Below, one piece after another: positions 1-7,843 of a stretch of 64,000 nucleotides of DNA (position 1 is its first letter; every line of letters starts with the position of its first letter). A model generated the notes under the pieces. That model ran no database searches, was not told the DNA's origin, and was given only the letters and a program-made list of their open reading frames with translations. This stretch comes from Thioclava pacifica DSM 10166 (lineage in GTDB: Bacteria > Pseudomonadota > Alphaproteobacteria > Rhodobacterales > Rhodobacteraceae). The DNA is taken from positions 1 to 64,000 of the forward strand of contig NZ_AUND01000034.1 in NCBI RefSeq assembly GCF_000714535.1, written 5' to 3'. A program made the position numbers and the translations under genes.

Positions 1-4
1 CGCA

Positions 5-73
5 ACGCGAGCGGGGGCAGAGCCCCCTTGCCATGAGGTTTGCTCGCCGACGCGAGCGGGGGCAGAGCCCCCT
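5..73. repeat. Two direct copies of a short hairpin repeat
   Basis: A 24-base unit occurs twice, at 5-28 and 50-73, 45 bases apart. Each copy carries the short perfect hairpin GGGGGC-AGA-GCCCCC. The second copy runs into the stop codon of the P450 gene, which ends leftward at 73. The hairpins may act as terminators for that gene although no T-run follows. A related G/C-run palindrome lies inside the hydrolase gene near 1875-1930, so this looks like a dispersed intergenic palindrome family. Confidence 0.6.
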
Positions 74-1437
74 CAACGGTCGGAAATCTTGAGTGTGATC
101 CCATCTTTCCCGCGCACGGTCAAATGCGCGACAGGCACCGGTCCACGCCCCTCGACAGGGGCGAAGCGAAACGCCCGCACCAGCATCGACAGCAAGAGCG
201 GCCCCTCGGCCATCGCAAACCCTGCGCCGGGACAGACGCGCGGGCCGGTCGAAAAGGGGATATAGGCGTCGCGCAGACAGGCTTTGCCGTTCTCGGTGTC
301 CCAGCGCGCGGGGTCGAACCCGTCGGGATTGTCCCAGAGCCGTTCGTGGCGATGCAGGTGCCAGGGCGAAATCACCACCTGGGCGCCCGGTTTGACCGCG
401 CGCCCGCGGAAGGTCTCCGGGCAACGCGCCTCGCGTACGAACATCGGCACGGGCGGGTAGAGGCGCATCGCCTCGCGAAACACTGCGCGACTGAGCTTCA
501 GCTTGCTCAGAATTGAAAAATCAGGGTTTTCCCTTCCGAGCACCGCCTCCGCCTCGGTGGCGATCCGGTCCTGCCACTCTGGATTGATCGCCAGAAGGTA
601 GAGCGCCCATGCCAGCGCCGACGCGGAGGTCTCATGGCCCGCGAGAAAGAAGATTGCGACCTGATCGACCATTTCCTCGGTGCCGAAGGTCTCTCCGGTC
701 TCCGGGTCGGGTGTGGTCATGATCTTCGTCGCGAGGTCGTCGGGCGCAGTGCCCGCCGCGATTTGCTGCGCGCGGGTCTCGGTGAGGGTTTCGATCAATG
801 CGCGGATGCGTTTCGCCGTCTCTTTGGTCTGGCGTGCATGAAAGCGCGGGACCCAGCGCGGCAGGGGCAAGAGCGCGCCGAGATTGACGACCGGCGCGGC
901 GCGCTGATGGGATTTGAACTCGGAGAAAACCGCGCTGGCCGTGGCATCCTCGATCGGAAGCGAGAACAGGGTACGAAAGATGATATCGGCGGCGGCGTGC
1001 GAGGTTACCCCTTCGATTTCAATTGGTTCCGCGCCGGCCTTCATCTTCATGCGGGCCACGCAGGCTTCGCCTGCCGCCCACATCGCCGGGAAGGTTTCGC
1101 GCAGCTTGCCGCCCTCGAAGGCGGGGTCGATGATCCGGCGCTGGCGCAGCCATTGATCGCCATTGGTGACGAAGACGCTCTCGCGCAGCAGTGGCTTCAG
1201 CCCCTCGCGCACACGGTCGGATTTCGGGAAATCCATCGGGCGTTCCTTGAGTACCAGATCGACCAGCTTCGGATCGTTGCACATGTAAGAGCGGAAAAAG
1301 GGCGTGCGGAACTCGGCCATCCAGGCGCGGTAGAGACGCGCGGGTTGGGCCGAGAGAATGTCGGATTTGAACAGCCGGAAATAGCGCCAGAGCGAGACGC
1401 GATCGGGGCGCGGGACGGGTTTGGGCGGCTGGCTCAT
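73..1437 (-). CDS. Cytochrome P450
   Basis: A 454-residue haem-thiolate monooxygenase. The I-helix oxygen-binding motif AGHETSAS, the K-helix ExxR (EAMR), and the haem-ligand motif FSTGPRVCPG with Cys402 as the axial thiolate are all visible, and the length is typical of a soluble bacterial P450. It would need separate electron donors such as a ferredoxin and its reductase; none is encoded nearby. The ATG at 1437 overlaps the stop of the upstream hydrolase by four bases (ATGA), so the two are translationally coupled. The open frame continues upstream of this start, but that part lies inside the hydrolase gene. The substrate is unknown. The stop codon sits in a repeat. Confidence 0.93.
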   Translation of the reverse strand: MSQPPKPVPRPDRVSLWRYFRLFKSDILSAQPARLYRAWMAEFRTPFFRSYMCNDPKLVDLVLKERPMDFPKSDRVREGLKPLLRESVFVTNGDQWLRQRRIIDPAFEGGKLRETFPAMWAAGEACVARMKMKAGAEPIEIEGVTSHAAADIIFRTLFSLPIEDATASAVFSEFKSHQRAAPVVNLGALLPLPRWVPRFHARQTKETAKRIRALIETLTETRAQQIAAGTAPDDLATKIMTTPDPETGETFGTEEMVDQVAIFFLAGHETSASALAWALYLLAINPEWQDRIATEAEAVLGRENPDFSILSKLKLSRAVFREAMRLYPPVPMFVREARCPETFRGRAVKPGAQVVISPWHLHRHERLWDNPDGFDPARWDTENGKACLRDAYIPFSTGPRVCPGAGFAMAEGPLLLSMLVRAFRFAPVEGRGPVPVAHLTVRGKDGITLKISDR

Positions 1438-2699
1438 GAGGTGGTTGTAAACCGGTTTGCCGGCGTGGTGATCCGGCTTTTCGACGCAGCACGGCCGGTG
1501 AAGCGGTCTGCGAGCGCTTGCGGGCCTGCGGTGAGGCGGAAGTAATCGTAATCGCCGGGCCGGTCGAAGGCGCAAAGATACTGGAAATGGAGCCGGAAGA
1601 AGCGCCAACGCAGCGCCTTCCAGCGGGCGGGCGAAAGCGTCTGCGTGAAGGCGGCCGAGATCACGAGCGGGTGGATCTGGTCGTCGGGCGCTACGCCCGA
1701 CACCGCGACCGGATCGCAAAGCGCGAAGGCGCAGCCATCGCCGGGGGCGGTGACGTCGAGCCAGAACAGCTCGGGCCGGGTGGAGAGGAAGGCGAGATCG
1801 GCGCGCAGACGGGTGGCGCGGGGCAGGTAGCTGACCATCGGCACGACCTGACCGAGCGAGAGGAAGGAGAGGGCCGGGGGTTGTCTGCCCCCGGACCCCC
1901 GAGGATATTTGGGCATGCCCGAAGAAGAGAGGCGGTTGTCGCGGATCAGGTCGGCGAGGATCGAGATCGCGAGATGGGCGCCGGAGGAATGGCCGACGAT
2001 CAGCACCTCGTCCCAGTCCTCGCGCAGGGCCGCTTCGATGCGGGTGGCGAAGTCCGCCATGCGGGTTTCCAGCTCGGGCGGGTTCGCGCCGCCCCAGCGG
2101 GCGGTGAAGGCGTAGTCATGCATCAGGTAATAGGCGAAGAGCTTGCCGTCTTTGGCGCGGAACCAGCGCAGGGTCAGGGCGAGGATCGCGCTCGCGAGGG
2201 CGAGACCGGCGAACCAATCGAGCGGGAAACCGGGCAGAAAGACGAGTAAGGCGGTGGCCGCCGCCCAGCCAAGGCCGACCCCGATCAGCGCCTGCAAGAT
2301 CAGCGCGACGATCGGATAGAGCGCCGCGATCACCGGGCCCTTGCGCAGCCGCATCAGCCGGAAAAGCGCGCCGGAAAAGATGTAGGTCGAGGCGGTGCGG
2401 ATCAGCTGCCCATAGGTCGCGGGGATCGACTTGCCCATCGAGTCCCGCACGATATCGGACCAGACGAGTACTTCGATATCGGCCTCGACCTGAGCGCCAT
2501 CCTGGGTCGAGCTGACATGCCAGCCATAGGGGCCGCCCGCGCGTTTCGGAGCGAGCGCGATCTCGTAGCCGGAGATGCGGGCCTGCTCGGCGCCTTCCTT
2601 GCGGTAGAGCTCGCGATAGCGGCGAGGGTGAATCGGGTCATAGCCAGGGATGTAGAACACCCGGCGTTTGCGCACCTGCCCGATTTCGCTGCCCGTCAT
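1434..2699 (-). CDS. Membrane-anchored alpha/beta hydrolase-like protein
   Basis: A 421-residue protein with a serine hydrolase elbow GHSSG (residues 236-240, likely nucleophile Ser238) and two hydrophobic segments at about 123-153 and 155-179 that should anchor it in the inner membrane. The N-terminus contains FYIPGYDP, a plausible first strand and oxyanion region. Residues about 261-276 (GMPKYPRGSGGRQPPA) are encoded by a palindromic repeat that appears to have inserted in frame. It overlaps the P450 gene by ATGA, suggesting one pathway, perhaps lipid or xenobiotic oxidation, though no substrate can be assigned. The start at 2699 is preceded by a purine-rich GAGGG. Confidence 0.75.
   Translation of the reverse strand: MTGSEIGQVRKRRVFYIPGYDPIHPRRYRELYRKEGAEQARISGYEIALAPKRAGGPYGWHVSSTQDGAQVEADIEVLVWSDIVRDSMGKSIPATYGQLIRTASTYIFSGALFRLMRLRKGPVIAALYPIVALILQALIGVGLGWAAATALLVFLPGFPLDWFAGLALASAILALTLRWFRAKDGKLFAYYLMHDYAFTARWGGANPPELETRMADFATRIEAALREDWDEVLIVGHSSGAHLAISILADLIRDNRLSSSGMPKYPRGSGGRQPPALSFLSLGQVVPMVSYLPRATRLRADLAFLSTRPELFWLDVTAPGDGCAFALCDPVAVSGVAPDDQIHPLVISAAFTQTLSPARWKALRWRFFRLHFQYLCAFDRPGDYDYFRLTAGPQALADRFTGRAASKSRITTPANRFTTTS
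1875..1930. repeat. Palindromic repeat embedded in the hydrolase gene
   Basis: The segment contains nested inverted G/C runs (CCGGGGG...CCCCCGG, then CCCCCGAGGATATTTGGGCATGCCC), which resembles intergenic palindromic repeats of Rhodobacterales genomes, as far as I recall them. It remains in frame and encodes a Gly/Pro/Arg-rich stretch immediately after the hydrolase nucleophile region. The edges are approximate. Confidence 0.55.
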
Positions 2700-2755
2700 C
2701 CGTGACCCTCTTTGGCGCTCAGATTACCGGGCAAGCGCGGCGAAAGTAAGGAAAA

Positions 2756-3451
2756 TCAGGGGGCTGTGCGCGACCAGCGCTGCGCGTTTGCCTCGATCGC
2801 GGCGATGCGCTTTGGCGTCTTGGGATGGGTCAGCAGCCAAGCGGGCACGCCAGCGCCGGGATTTTTCGTCAGCGCGTCGAGCTTGCGAAAGAGGCTCACC
2901 TGCGGTTCGGTCCCGATCCCGGCCTTGATCAGCAGCGCGGAGGCGAATTCGTCCGCCTCGAACTCGTCGCGCTGGCTGAGCCGCGCGGCAAGGGCGGTGG
3001 TGATCAGGTTCGCGATCCAAGGGCCGATGAAGGGAACGAAGCGCCCGAGCACGGTCATCAGCACCGCGCGCAAAGCGTTCTGGCCCGAGAAATCGATCAT
3101 CCGGCGGCGCGAATGCCCGAGCGCGACATGGCCCAGCTCGTGGGCCACGACCGAGGTGAGTTCCTCGGGGGTGACCTCTCCGGCGCGGTATTTCTCCATG
3201 AAGCCTTCGGTGATGAAGACGCGCCCGTCCGGGGCGGCTAGCCCGTTCACCGGGGCGATCTGGTAGACGTGAACGGGAACCTCGGCCACCTCGAGGGCGG
3301 CGGCGAGCCGGTCGAGATAGGGGTCGAGCTTGCTGTCGCGCAGGCGCCGGGAATTGCCGTCGAGCTGGCGTTTGAGTTGCCAGGTCGAGAAATGCCACAT
3401 GGCGAGGCCATAGAGCACGAGAAGCAGCAGAGGCAGAAGGCGGATCAGCAT
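2756..3451 (-). CDS. M48 family zinc metalloprotease
   Basis: A 231-residue protein with the zinc motif HELGH (residues 104-108, HExxH with catalytic Glu105) and the downstream EFEAD element in which Glu163 is the expected third ligand. Residues 3-19 are strongly hydrophobic, a signal anchor or uncleaved signal, and a second hydrophobic stretch lies near 132-157. This places it with HtpX/BepA/LoiP-type M48 peptidases that act on envelope or membrane proteins. The LGHSRRR segment directly after the zinc motif is typical of the family. It is in a leftward run with a DedA protein 46 bases upstream. The substrate is unknown. Confidence 0.88.
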   Translation of the reverse strand: MLIRLLPLLLLVLYGLAMWHFSTWQLKRQLDGNSRRLRDSKLDPYLDRLAAALEVAEVPVHVYQIAPVNGLAAPDGRVFITEGFMEKYRAGEVTPEELTSVVAHELGHVALGHSRRRMIDFSGQNALRAVLMTVLGRFVPFIGPWIANLITTALAARLSQRDEFEADEFASALLIKAGIGTEPQVSLFRKLDALTKNPGAGVPAWLLTHPKTPKRIAAIEANAQRWSRTAP

Positions 3452-3497
3452 GGAACGGATATGGCGGCTCGCGGCCCCGTGATCAAGCGTATCGCGA

Positions 3498-4103
3498 TCA
3501 AGCTTTGGGCGCGCGCTTGGCGGCGTGCCAGAGCCACCAGCCGAAGCCGAAGGCCGCCGCTCCCGCTGCCATCAGCCCCAGCGCGTTGCCCGCGAGGTCG
3601 GCGGCCGCGTCGAGATTGGAGCCAAAGGCGATGCCGAGGCCGACATAAGAGGTCACCCAGACCGCTTCGCCCGCGATATCGGCCAGGGTAAAACGGCGAT
3701 GCGCATAGCCCGAAACACCCGCGGCGAGGTTCACCCAGGGTCCGAGCGCCGAGAACATCCAGCGCGACAGGAACACGGTGACCGAGCCGCGTTTGCGCAG
3801 GGCTGCCAGTGCCTTCTCGACCAGCGCGCCGCGTTTCGTGCCGGGGCGGGGCAGGATACGTTCCGCCTTGCGCCCGAGGGTAAAGCCGACCTGATCGCCC
3901 AGCACCGCGCCGCCGAAGGCCGCGCCCGTCACGGTGATAAGGTCCAGATCTCCCGAGGCGACGAAAGCGCCGCTTGCGATCATCATCAGCGACGAGGGCA
4001 CCGGGATCGCGAGGCAGCTGAGAAAGGTCGTCACGCCCAGCAGCCACGGCCCGTAAACCGGCACCTGTGCCAGCAGCCAGTCGGTGATCTCGGTCAGGCT
4101 CAT
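3498..4103 (-). CDS. DedA family (SNARE-associated/VTT domain) membrane protein
   Basis: A 201-residue multi-pass membrane protein. The signature GAFVASGDLDLI...GAVLGDQVGFTLGRKAERILPRPGTKRG, then FLSRWMFSALGPWVNLAAGVSGYAHRRF, matches DedA proteins, which include the undecaprenyl-phosphate and phospholipid flippases of bacteria. The conserved arginine of the FxxRW motif and the GDxxGF(T/W)xG motif are both present. The start overlaps the stop of the upstream 124-residue gene by ATGA, so they are probably co-translated. The exact lipid transported cannot be read from the sequence. Confidence 0.85.
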   Translation of the reverse strand: MSLTEITDWLLAQVPVYGPWLLGVTTFLSCLAIPVPSSLMMIASGAFVASGDLDLITVTGAAFGGAVLGDQVGFTLGRKAERILPRPGTKRGALVEKALAALRKRGSVTVFLSRWMFSALGPWVNLAAGVSGYAHRRFTLADIAGEAVWVTSYVGLGIAFGSNLDAAADLAGNALGLMAAGAAAFGFGWWLWHAAKRAPKA

Positions 4104-4474
4104 TTCGGAGTGTCTGCCTCCTGATCGGCGATCGCCCGGGGCAGGCCGAGCGAGAGCTTGCGCAGTAGCTCCTCAACGGGCTGGCCCGTGACTTTGGCGA
4201 TGCGGTCGAGCGTCGGGCGACCGCTGCCGACCAGTTCGGGACCATTTTCGATCCCGAGGATCGCATCGACCTCCTCGATCCGGAGGTGCCAGCTTTTCGC
4301 GATATAGCCCGGGGTCATCCAGGGCTCGGGGCTTTGATGGCGATGGGCGGGATCGGACCAGTAGATCGCGCGGGTGACGAACTTGCCGCCGAAAAAGAGC
4401 GCGAGGACGACTGCGAGGATGAAGCCCAGCGACGCGATCTTGTGATGCGCACAGAGGTAACGCAGCTTGTTCAT
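4100..4474 (-). CDS. Small hypothetical protein with N-terminal membrane anchor
   Basis: A 124-residue protein I do not recognise by name. Residues about 14-35 (IASLGFILAVVLALFFGGKFVT) are an N-terminal membrane anchor. The remainder is soluble, with SPEPWMTPGYIAKSWHLRIEEVDAILGI followed by a region resembling a small helical DNA-binding or SAM-like fold (RPTLDRIAKVTGQPVEELLRKL). It overlaps both neighbours by four bases, VWA protein upstream and DedA protein downstream, which ties the three together as one translational unit. Its position and anchor suggest an inner membrane accessory of one of them, but that is inference. Confidence 0.7.
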   Translation of the reverse strand: MNKLRYLCAHHKIASLGFILAVVLALFFGGKFVTRAIYWSDPAHRHQSPEPWMTPGYIAKSWHLRIEEVDAILGIENGPELVGSGRPTLDRIAKVTGQPVEELLRKLSLGLPRAIADQEADTPK

Positions 4475-5652
4475 CCGAGCTCCTTCATCGCGGCCGTGAT
4501 CCCCTCAAGCGTCAGCGGATGCATCCGGTTCTCGAAGATCTCGCGGATGATCTCGATCGACTGGGTGTAGGACCAGAGCCGTTCCGGGATCGGGTTGAGC
4601 CAGGTGTGGTCGGGCCATTGCTCGCGCGCGCGGGTCAGCCAGACATGGCCCGCCTCGTCGTTCCAATGCTCGTTCGCGCCGCCGCGATGGGTGATCTCAT
4701 AGGGTGACATCGAGGCATCGCCCACGAAGATGCATTTGTAATCGGGCCCGTAGCGATGCAGCACGTCCCAAGTCGGCGTCGCCTCGTTCCAGCGGCGCTT
4801 GTTCGACTTCCAAACGCCCTCGTAGAGGCAGTTGTGGAAATACCAGTGTTCGAGATGCTTGAACTCGGATTTCGCCGCCGAGAACAGTTCCTCGACCAGT
4901 TTCACATGGGCATCCATCGAGCCGCCCACATCGAGGAAAAGCACCACCTTCACCGCGTTGTGCCGCTCGGGGCGGGTCTTCACGTCGATATAGCCCGCCT
5001 CGGCACTGGCGCGGATCGTGCCCGGCAGGTCGAGCTCTTCATGCGCGCCGTGCCGCGCCCATTGGCGCAGGCGTTTGAGCGCCACCTTGATGTTGCGGGT
5101 GCCCAGTTCGACCGTGTCGTCGAAATCGCGGAACTCGCGCTTGTCCCAGACCTTCACGGCGCGCTGGTGGCGGCTTTCTTTCTGGCCGATCCGCACGCCT
5201 TCGGGGTTGTAGCCATAGGCGCCGAAGGGCGAGGTGCCGCCCGTGCCGATCCATTTCGAGCCGCCCTGATGGCGGCCCTTTTGTTCCTCGAGCCGCTTCT
5301 TCAGCGTCTCCATCAGATTGTCGAACCCGCCAAGCGCCTCGATCTGCGCTTTCTCTTCCTCGGTGAGATGCTTTTCGAGCTGCTTGCGCAGCCATTCCTC
5401 GGGGATGTCGACGGCGTTGAGTACGTCATCTGGGGTGATCGTCTCCAGCCCTGCAAAGGCTTCGGAGAACGCGCGGTCGAACCGGTCGAGGAAGCGCTCA
5501 TCCTTCACCATCGCGGCGCGGGCGAAATAGTAGAACCCGTCAATGTCGTAGGTGCACAGCCCCGCCGCCAGCCCCTCGAGAAAGCTCAGATATTCGCGCA
5601 GGGAGACGGGAACGCCGCTACGTCTGAGAGCATCGAAGAAGGGCAGGAACAT
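4471..5652 (-). CDS. VWA domain-containing CoxE-like protein
   Basis: A 393-residue protein of the CoxE/VWA type. It begins MFLPFFDALRRSGVPVSLREYL, the usual N-terminus of this family, and carries a von Willebrand A fold whose metal site is LFLDVGGSMDAHV (DxGxS in place of DxSxS). The family usually works with a MoxR AAA+ ATPase in metal-cofactor insertion or complex assembly; no such ATPase is encoded in this window, although one may sit elsewhere. The start at 5652 was chosen because it begins the conserved domain; the open frame extends upstream but overlaps the 55-residue gene. It is followed by an ATGA overlap. Confidence 0.85.
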   Translation of the reverse strand: MFLPFFDALRRSGVPVSLREYLSFLEGLAAGLCTYDIDGFYYFARAAMVKDERFLDRFDRAFSEAFAGLETITPDDVLNAVDIPEEWLRKQLEKHLTEEEKAQIEALGGFDNLMETLKKRLEEQKGRHQGGSKWIGTGGTSPFGAYGYNPEGVRIGQKESRHQRAVKVWDKREFRDFDDTVELGTRNIKVALKRLRQWARHGAHEELDLPGTIRASAEAGYIDVKTRPERHNAVKVVLFLDVGGSMDAHVKLVEELFSAAKSEFKHLEHWYFHNCLYEGVWKSNKRRWNEATPTWDVLHRYGPDYKCIFVGDASMSPYEITHRGGANEHWNDEAGHVWLTRAREQWPDHTWLNPIPERLWSYTQSIEIIREIFENRMHPLTLEGITAAMKELG

Positions 5653-5666
5653 GCGCTCCGGCCTCC

Positions 5667-5834
5667 TCAGGCCCAGATGCGGTTGATGAGAATGGTGATG
5701 AAGATGCCGACCATTCCGAAGGCGATCGCATGGACGGCGGCATATTGCGCGCGGTCGAGCCTGTTGCCGCCACGCTTTCGTGCTCGCCAATCGCCGAGCA
5801 CGAGCCCGATCACGATCCCCGCCAGAACATACAT
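5667..5834 (-). CDS. Small two-helix membrane protein
   Basis: A 55-residue product starting MYVLAGIVIGLVLGDW, preceded by a GGGAGGGG ribosome-binding site. It has two hydrophobic segments (residues 2-14 and 33-50) separated by a basic, polar loop (RARKRGGNRLDRAQ), the arrangement of a membrane hairpin. It lies 14 bases upstream of the VWA gene on the same strand, so it is likely the first gene of that unit. I know of no named family. Codon use is like its neighbours, which supports a real gene. Confidence 0.65.
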   Translation of the reverse strand: MYVLAGIVIGLVLGDWRARKRGGNRLDRAQYAAVHAIAFGMVGIFITILINRIWA

Positions 5835-5871
5835 TCGCGCCCCTCCCGGCTTCGACCGGGGCGCGCCCGGC

Positions 5872-7350
5872 TCAGTTCATCCGCGCACCCGCATCGGCCA
5901 GCGCGGCCACTTCGCTTGCACGGCGGCGCACCGCCGCGTCCGAACCAAAGCCATAGCGTGCCCATTGCTCCATGTCGAGACGGGCCTGCTCCGCCTGGGC
6001 GGCGTTGCCAAGCTGGGCATAGGCCTCGGCGCGGATCATGTAGAGCGTGGCCATGAGCGAGGCGTTCTCACCGGAGATGGCGGGTGAAAGCGAGCGGTTT
6101 ACCAGCGCGATCGCATCCTGCGCGCGCCCGGTTCCCAGGGCAAAGGCGGCAAGCTGCATGTCGATATGCGCGGCCTGAATGCCGGCGCCCGGGGTGCGGG
6201 CATAGATCGCGCCCGCGTTGAGATAAGAGCGGATCGCGACATCCGGGTCGGTCTTCATGCTCAGGCGTCCCAGCGCGAACCAGGCGAAGGCGGCGCGGCT
6301 GTCGGTCCAGCCCTGCGCGGCAGCGATCTGAGTTGCCTGGCGCGCGGCGGCGCGGCGGCGGGTGTCGTTCGCGCCCGAGCCGAGCGCCGTGGCGATCGCG
6401 GTCACATAGGCGCGCGGGGTCGGGTCTTCGGGCAGGCCGCGCATCTGGCCGCCCGCCGGGTTGATCCGGGCGAGGATGGCGGGCAGGGCGGCCTGAACCT
6501 CGGTCCGGCTCATGCCCGAACGCAGCGCCGGGTCGTAATAGGCGCGCAGGATCGTCATGTCGAAGCCCGTCAGGACGGTATGGAAATTGTCATCGTTCCA
6601 GACCGTGTCAGGCAGGCGGTAGAGATCGTTCACCGGCCCGAGCGCCTGGCTCACCTCTTCATGCAGGCAATCGCGGATCTCCTGCGGGGTCGCGGGCTCG
6701 GGGATGAAGACGGTCGCGGAATGGCGTTGGGTGAGCTGGGTCCAGTCCGAACGTGCCGAGCCGCGCGAGCCGCGATAGTCAGACCAGCTCGTGACGTTCG
6801 GGACCACGAAACAGGCGACATCGGGGACGGCCCGGCGCATCTCGGATTTCGGCACGAATTGCACCGAGATCGTGTTCGCGTTGCCCGGTTGTGCCGAGAC
6901 ACGCAGGCCGGCTTCGGTTTGGAGGCGGCGCACGAGGCGGTTGAGTTCGGTCTGAGCCACGGGCGGCGCATTGCCCGCGAGCGTAATCGAGACGGGCCCC
7001 TCGAAGCGGGTAAAGCGCGGCAGCGGTCGACCGGACTCGAGATAGAAGCTCAGTTCGAGGAAATCGCGGCCCAGATGCGAATTGTCGGGCAGCCGCGCGG
7101 CCGGCACGGGGTTCGACAGTCCCGGCACCGGATCGACCAGCGGCAGGTCGAGCAGCTCCGTGGAGCCGCGCGTGGCGGTCACCTCGGGCGAACTCGGCAC
7201 GCAAGCCGACAGCGCTCCCGTCACCATCACGGCGGCGAGAAGACGAACGAGTTTTTCGGGCCGCGTGACAGCGCGGCGGTTGCGCGGGGTCGCCTCGGTG
7301 CTGGCAGGCACCAAGGCGACCGCTTCGCGCGGCAGACATGTAATACGCAT
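5872..7350 (-). CDS. DUF2927 domain lipoprotein
   Basis: About 492 residues. The N-terminus contains a hydrophobic stretch ending in the lipobox LSAC (Cys50), so the mature protein should be an exported lipoprotein. The middle (SFYLESGRPLPRFTRFEGPVSI...; CFVVPNVTSW; HSATVFIPEPATPQEIRDCLHEEVSQALGPVNDLYRLPDTVW) matches the DUF2927 family of alphaproteobacteria, whose DCLHEEVSQALG element looks like a degenerate zinc-protease motif. The C-terminal third is TPR-like, with repeated Ala-rich helices. The 33-residue segment before the hydrophobic core is long for a lipoprotein signal, so the true start may be internal. The function is unknown. Confidence 0.8.
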   Translation of the reverse strand: MRITCLPREAVALVPASTEATPRNRRAVTRPEKLVRLLAAVMVTGALSACVPSSPEVTATRGSTELLDLPLVDPVPGLSNPVPAARLPDNSHLGRDFLELSFYLESGRPLPRFTRFEGPVSITLAGNAPPVAQTELNRLVRRLQTEAGLRVSAQPGNANTISVQFVPKSEMRRAVPDVACFVVPNVTSWSDYRGSRGSARSDWTQLTQRHSATVFIPEPATPQEIRDCLHEEVSQALGPVNDLYRLPDTVWNDDNFHTVLTGFDMTILRAYYDPALRSGMSRTEVQAALPAILARINPAGGQMRGLPEDPTPRAYVTAIATALGSGANDTRRRAAARQATQIAAAQGWTDSRAAFAWFALGRLSMKTDPDVAIRSYLNAGAIYARTPGAGIQAAHIDMQLAAFALGTGRAQDAIALVNRSLSPAISGENASLMATLYMIRAEAYAQLGNAAQAEQARLDMEQWARYGFGSDAAVRRRASEVAALADAGARMN

Positions 7351-7382
7351 GGCAGTGCGTGTTCCCAGGTTGGAGGCCCAGA

Positions 7383-7448
7383 CTAGGCACAGGACATGAA
7401 CTTCTTCCAGTAAATCTTTGACTGGTAATTGGAATTTTTTGAGGCCAT
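7383..7448 (-). CDS. Possible 21-residue peptide, AT-rich
   Basis: A 22-codon frame starting MASKNSNYQSKIYW and ending KKFMSCA, with stop TAG 32 bases upstream of the DUF2927 start. The composition (AAA, AAT, TCA, ATT codons) is far more AT-rich than surrounding genes. No Shine-Dalgarno sequence is visible; TATATC lies just upstream of the ATG, so translation could be leaderless. It could be a leader peptide, a peptide in its own right, or chance. Confidence 0.3.
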   Translation of the reverse strand: MASKNSNYQSKIYWKKFMSCA

Positions 7449-7799
7449 CGCAGATATAGTGGCGCGTTCTTGCCGCCCCCACGTCTTGTTGTTGCCGGAT
7501 TTCGCCGAACTGCCCGCGATTAGCGCAAGTTTGGAAACGCTCGGGTCACGGAAACGCGAATCGCGGTTATCATGGCGCAGATCGGGAAACGGTTTGTGGA
7601 TAAATCGGAAACGGACGAAGACGAAGTTTTCGGGATTCCTCTTGAGCGACGAGTGGGGAGCTGTGTTTTTACCGCGAAAAGGGGGTGAGACGCGCTCGCA
7701 TTGATCGCGTCCGGGCAACGATCGGAGGCCGAGGGGATCAGCGGCGCCAGCGGCCCGAGGTCGCGCCCGGTAGCCCCTAGATATCCCTGCAAACAAAAG
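7449..7799. other. Intergenic stretch without a supported gene
   Basis: About 350 bases between the candidate peptide and the methyltransferase terminator. Its left half has lower GC than flanking genes. One perfect DnaA-type nonamer TGTGGATAA lies at 7595-7603. Open frames exist on both strands, but their composition is basic and low-complexity and none has a convincing ribosome-binding site. A small RNA cannot be excluded. Confidence 0.4.
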
Positions 7800-7823
7800 C
7801 GCCCGGGCCGAGACCCGGGCGCT
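7800..7823 (-). terminator. Rho-independent terminator of the one-carbon operon
   Basis: A perfect GC hairpin, GCGCCCGGG, short loop, CCCGGGCGC, followed on the minus strand by TTTTGTTTG. It lies 20 bases beyond the stop of the methyltransferase gene. Confidence 0.85.
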
Positions 7824-7843
7824 TTATGAATTTTTCAACGCGA

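Noticed and set aside
7595-7603. Perfect DnaA box TGTGGATAA
   Set aside because: Only one nonamer, with no cluster of boxes, AT-rich unwinding element or origin-linked genes; chance or minor DnaA target is more likely than an origin.
7429-7704. A 91-codon plus-strand frame in the low-GC gap
   Set aside because: No ribosome-binding site, basic low-complexity C-terminal half, no recognisable fold; conflicts with the candidate peptide on the other strand.
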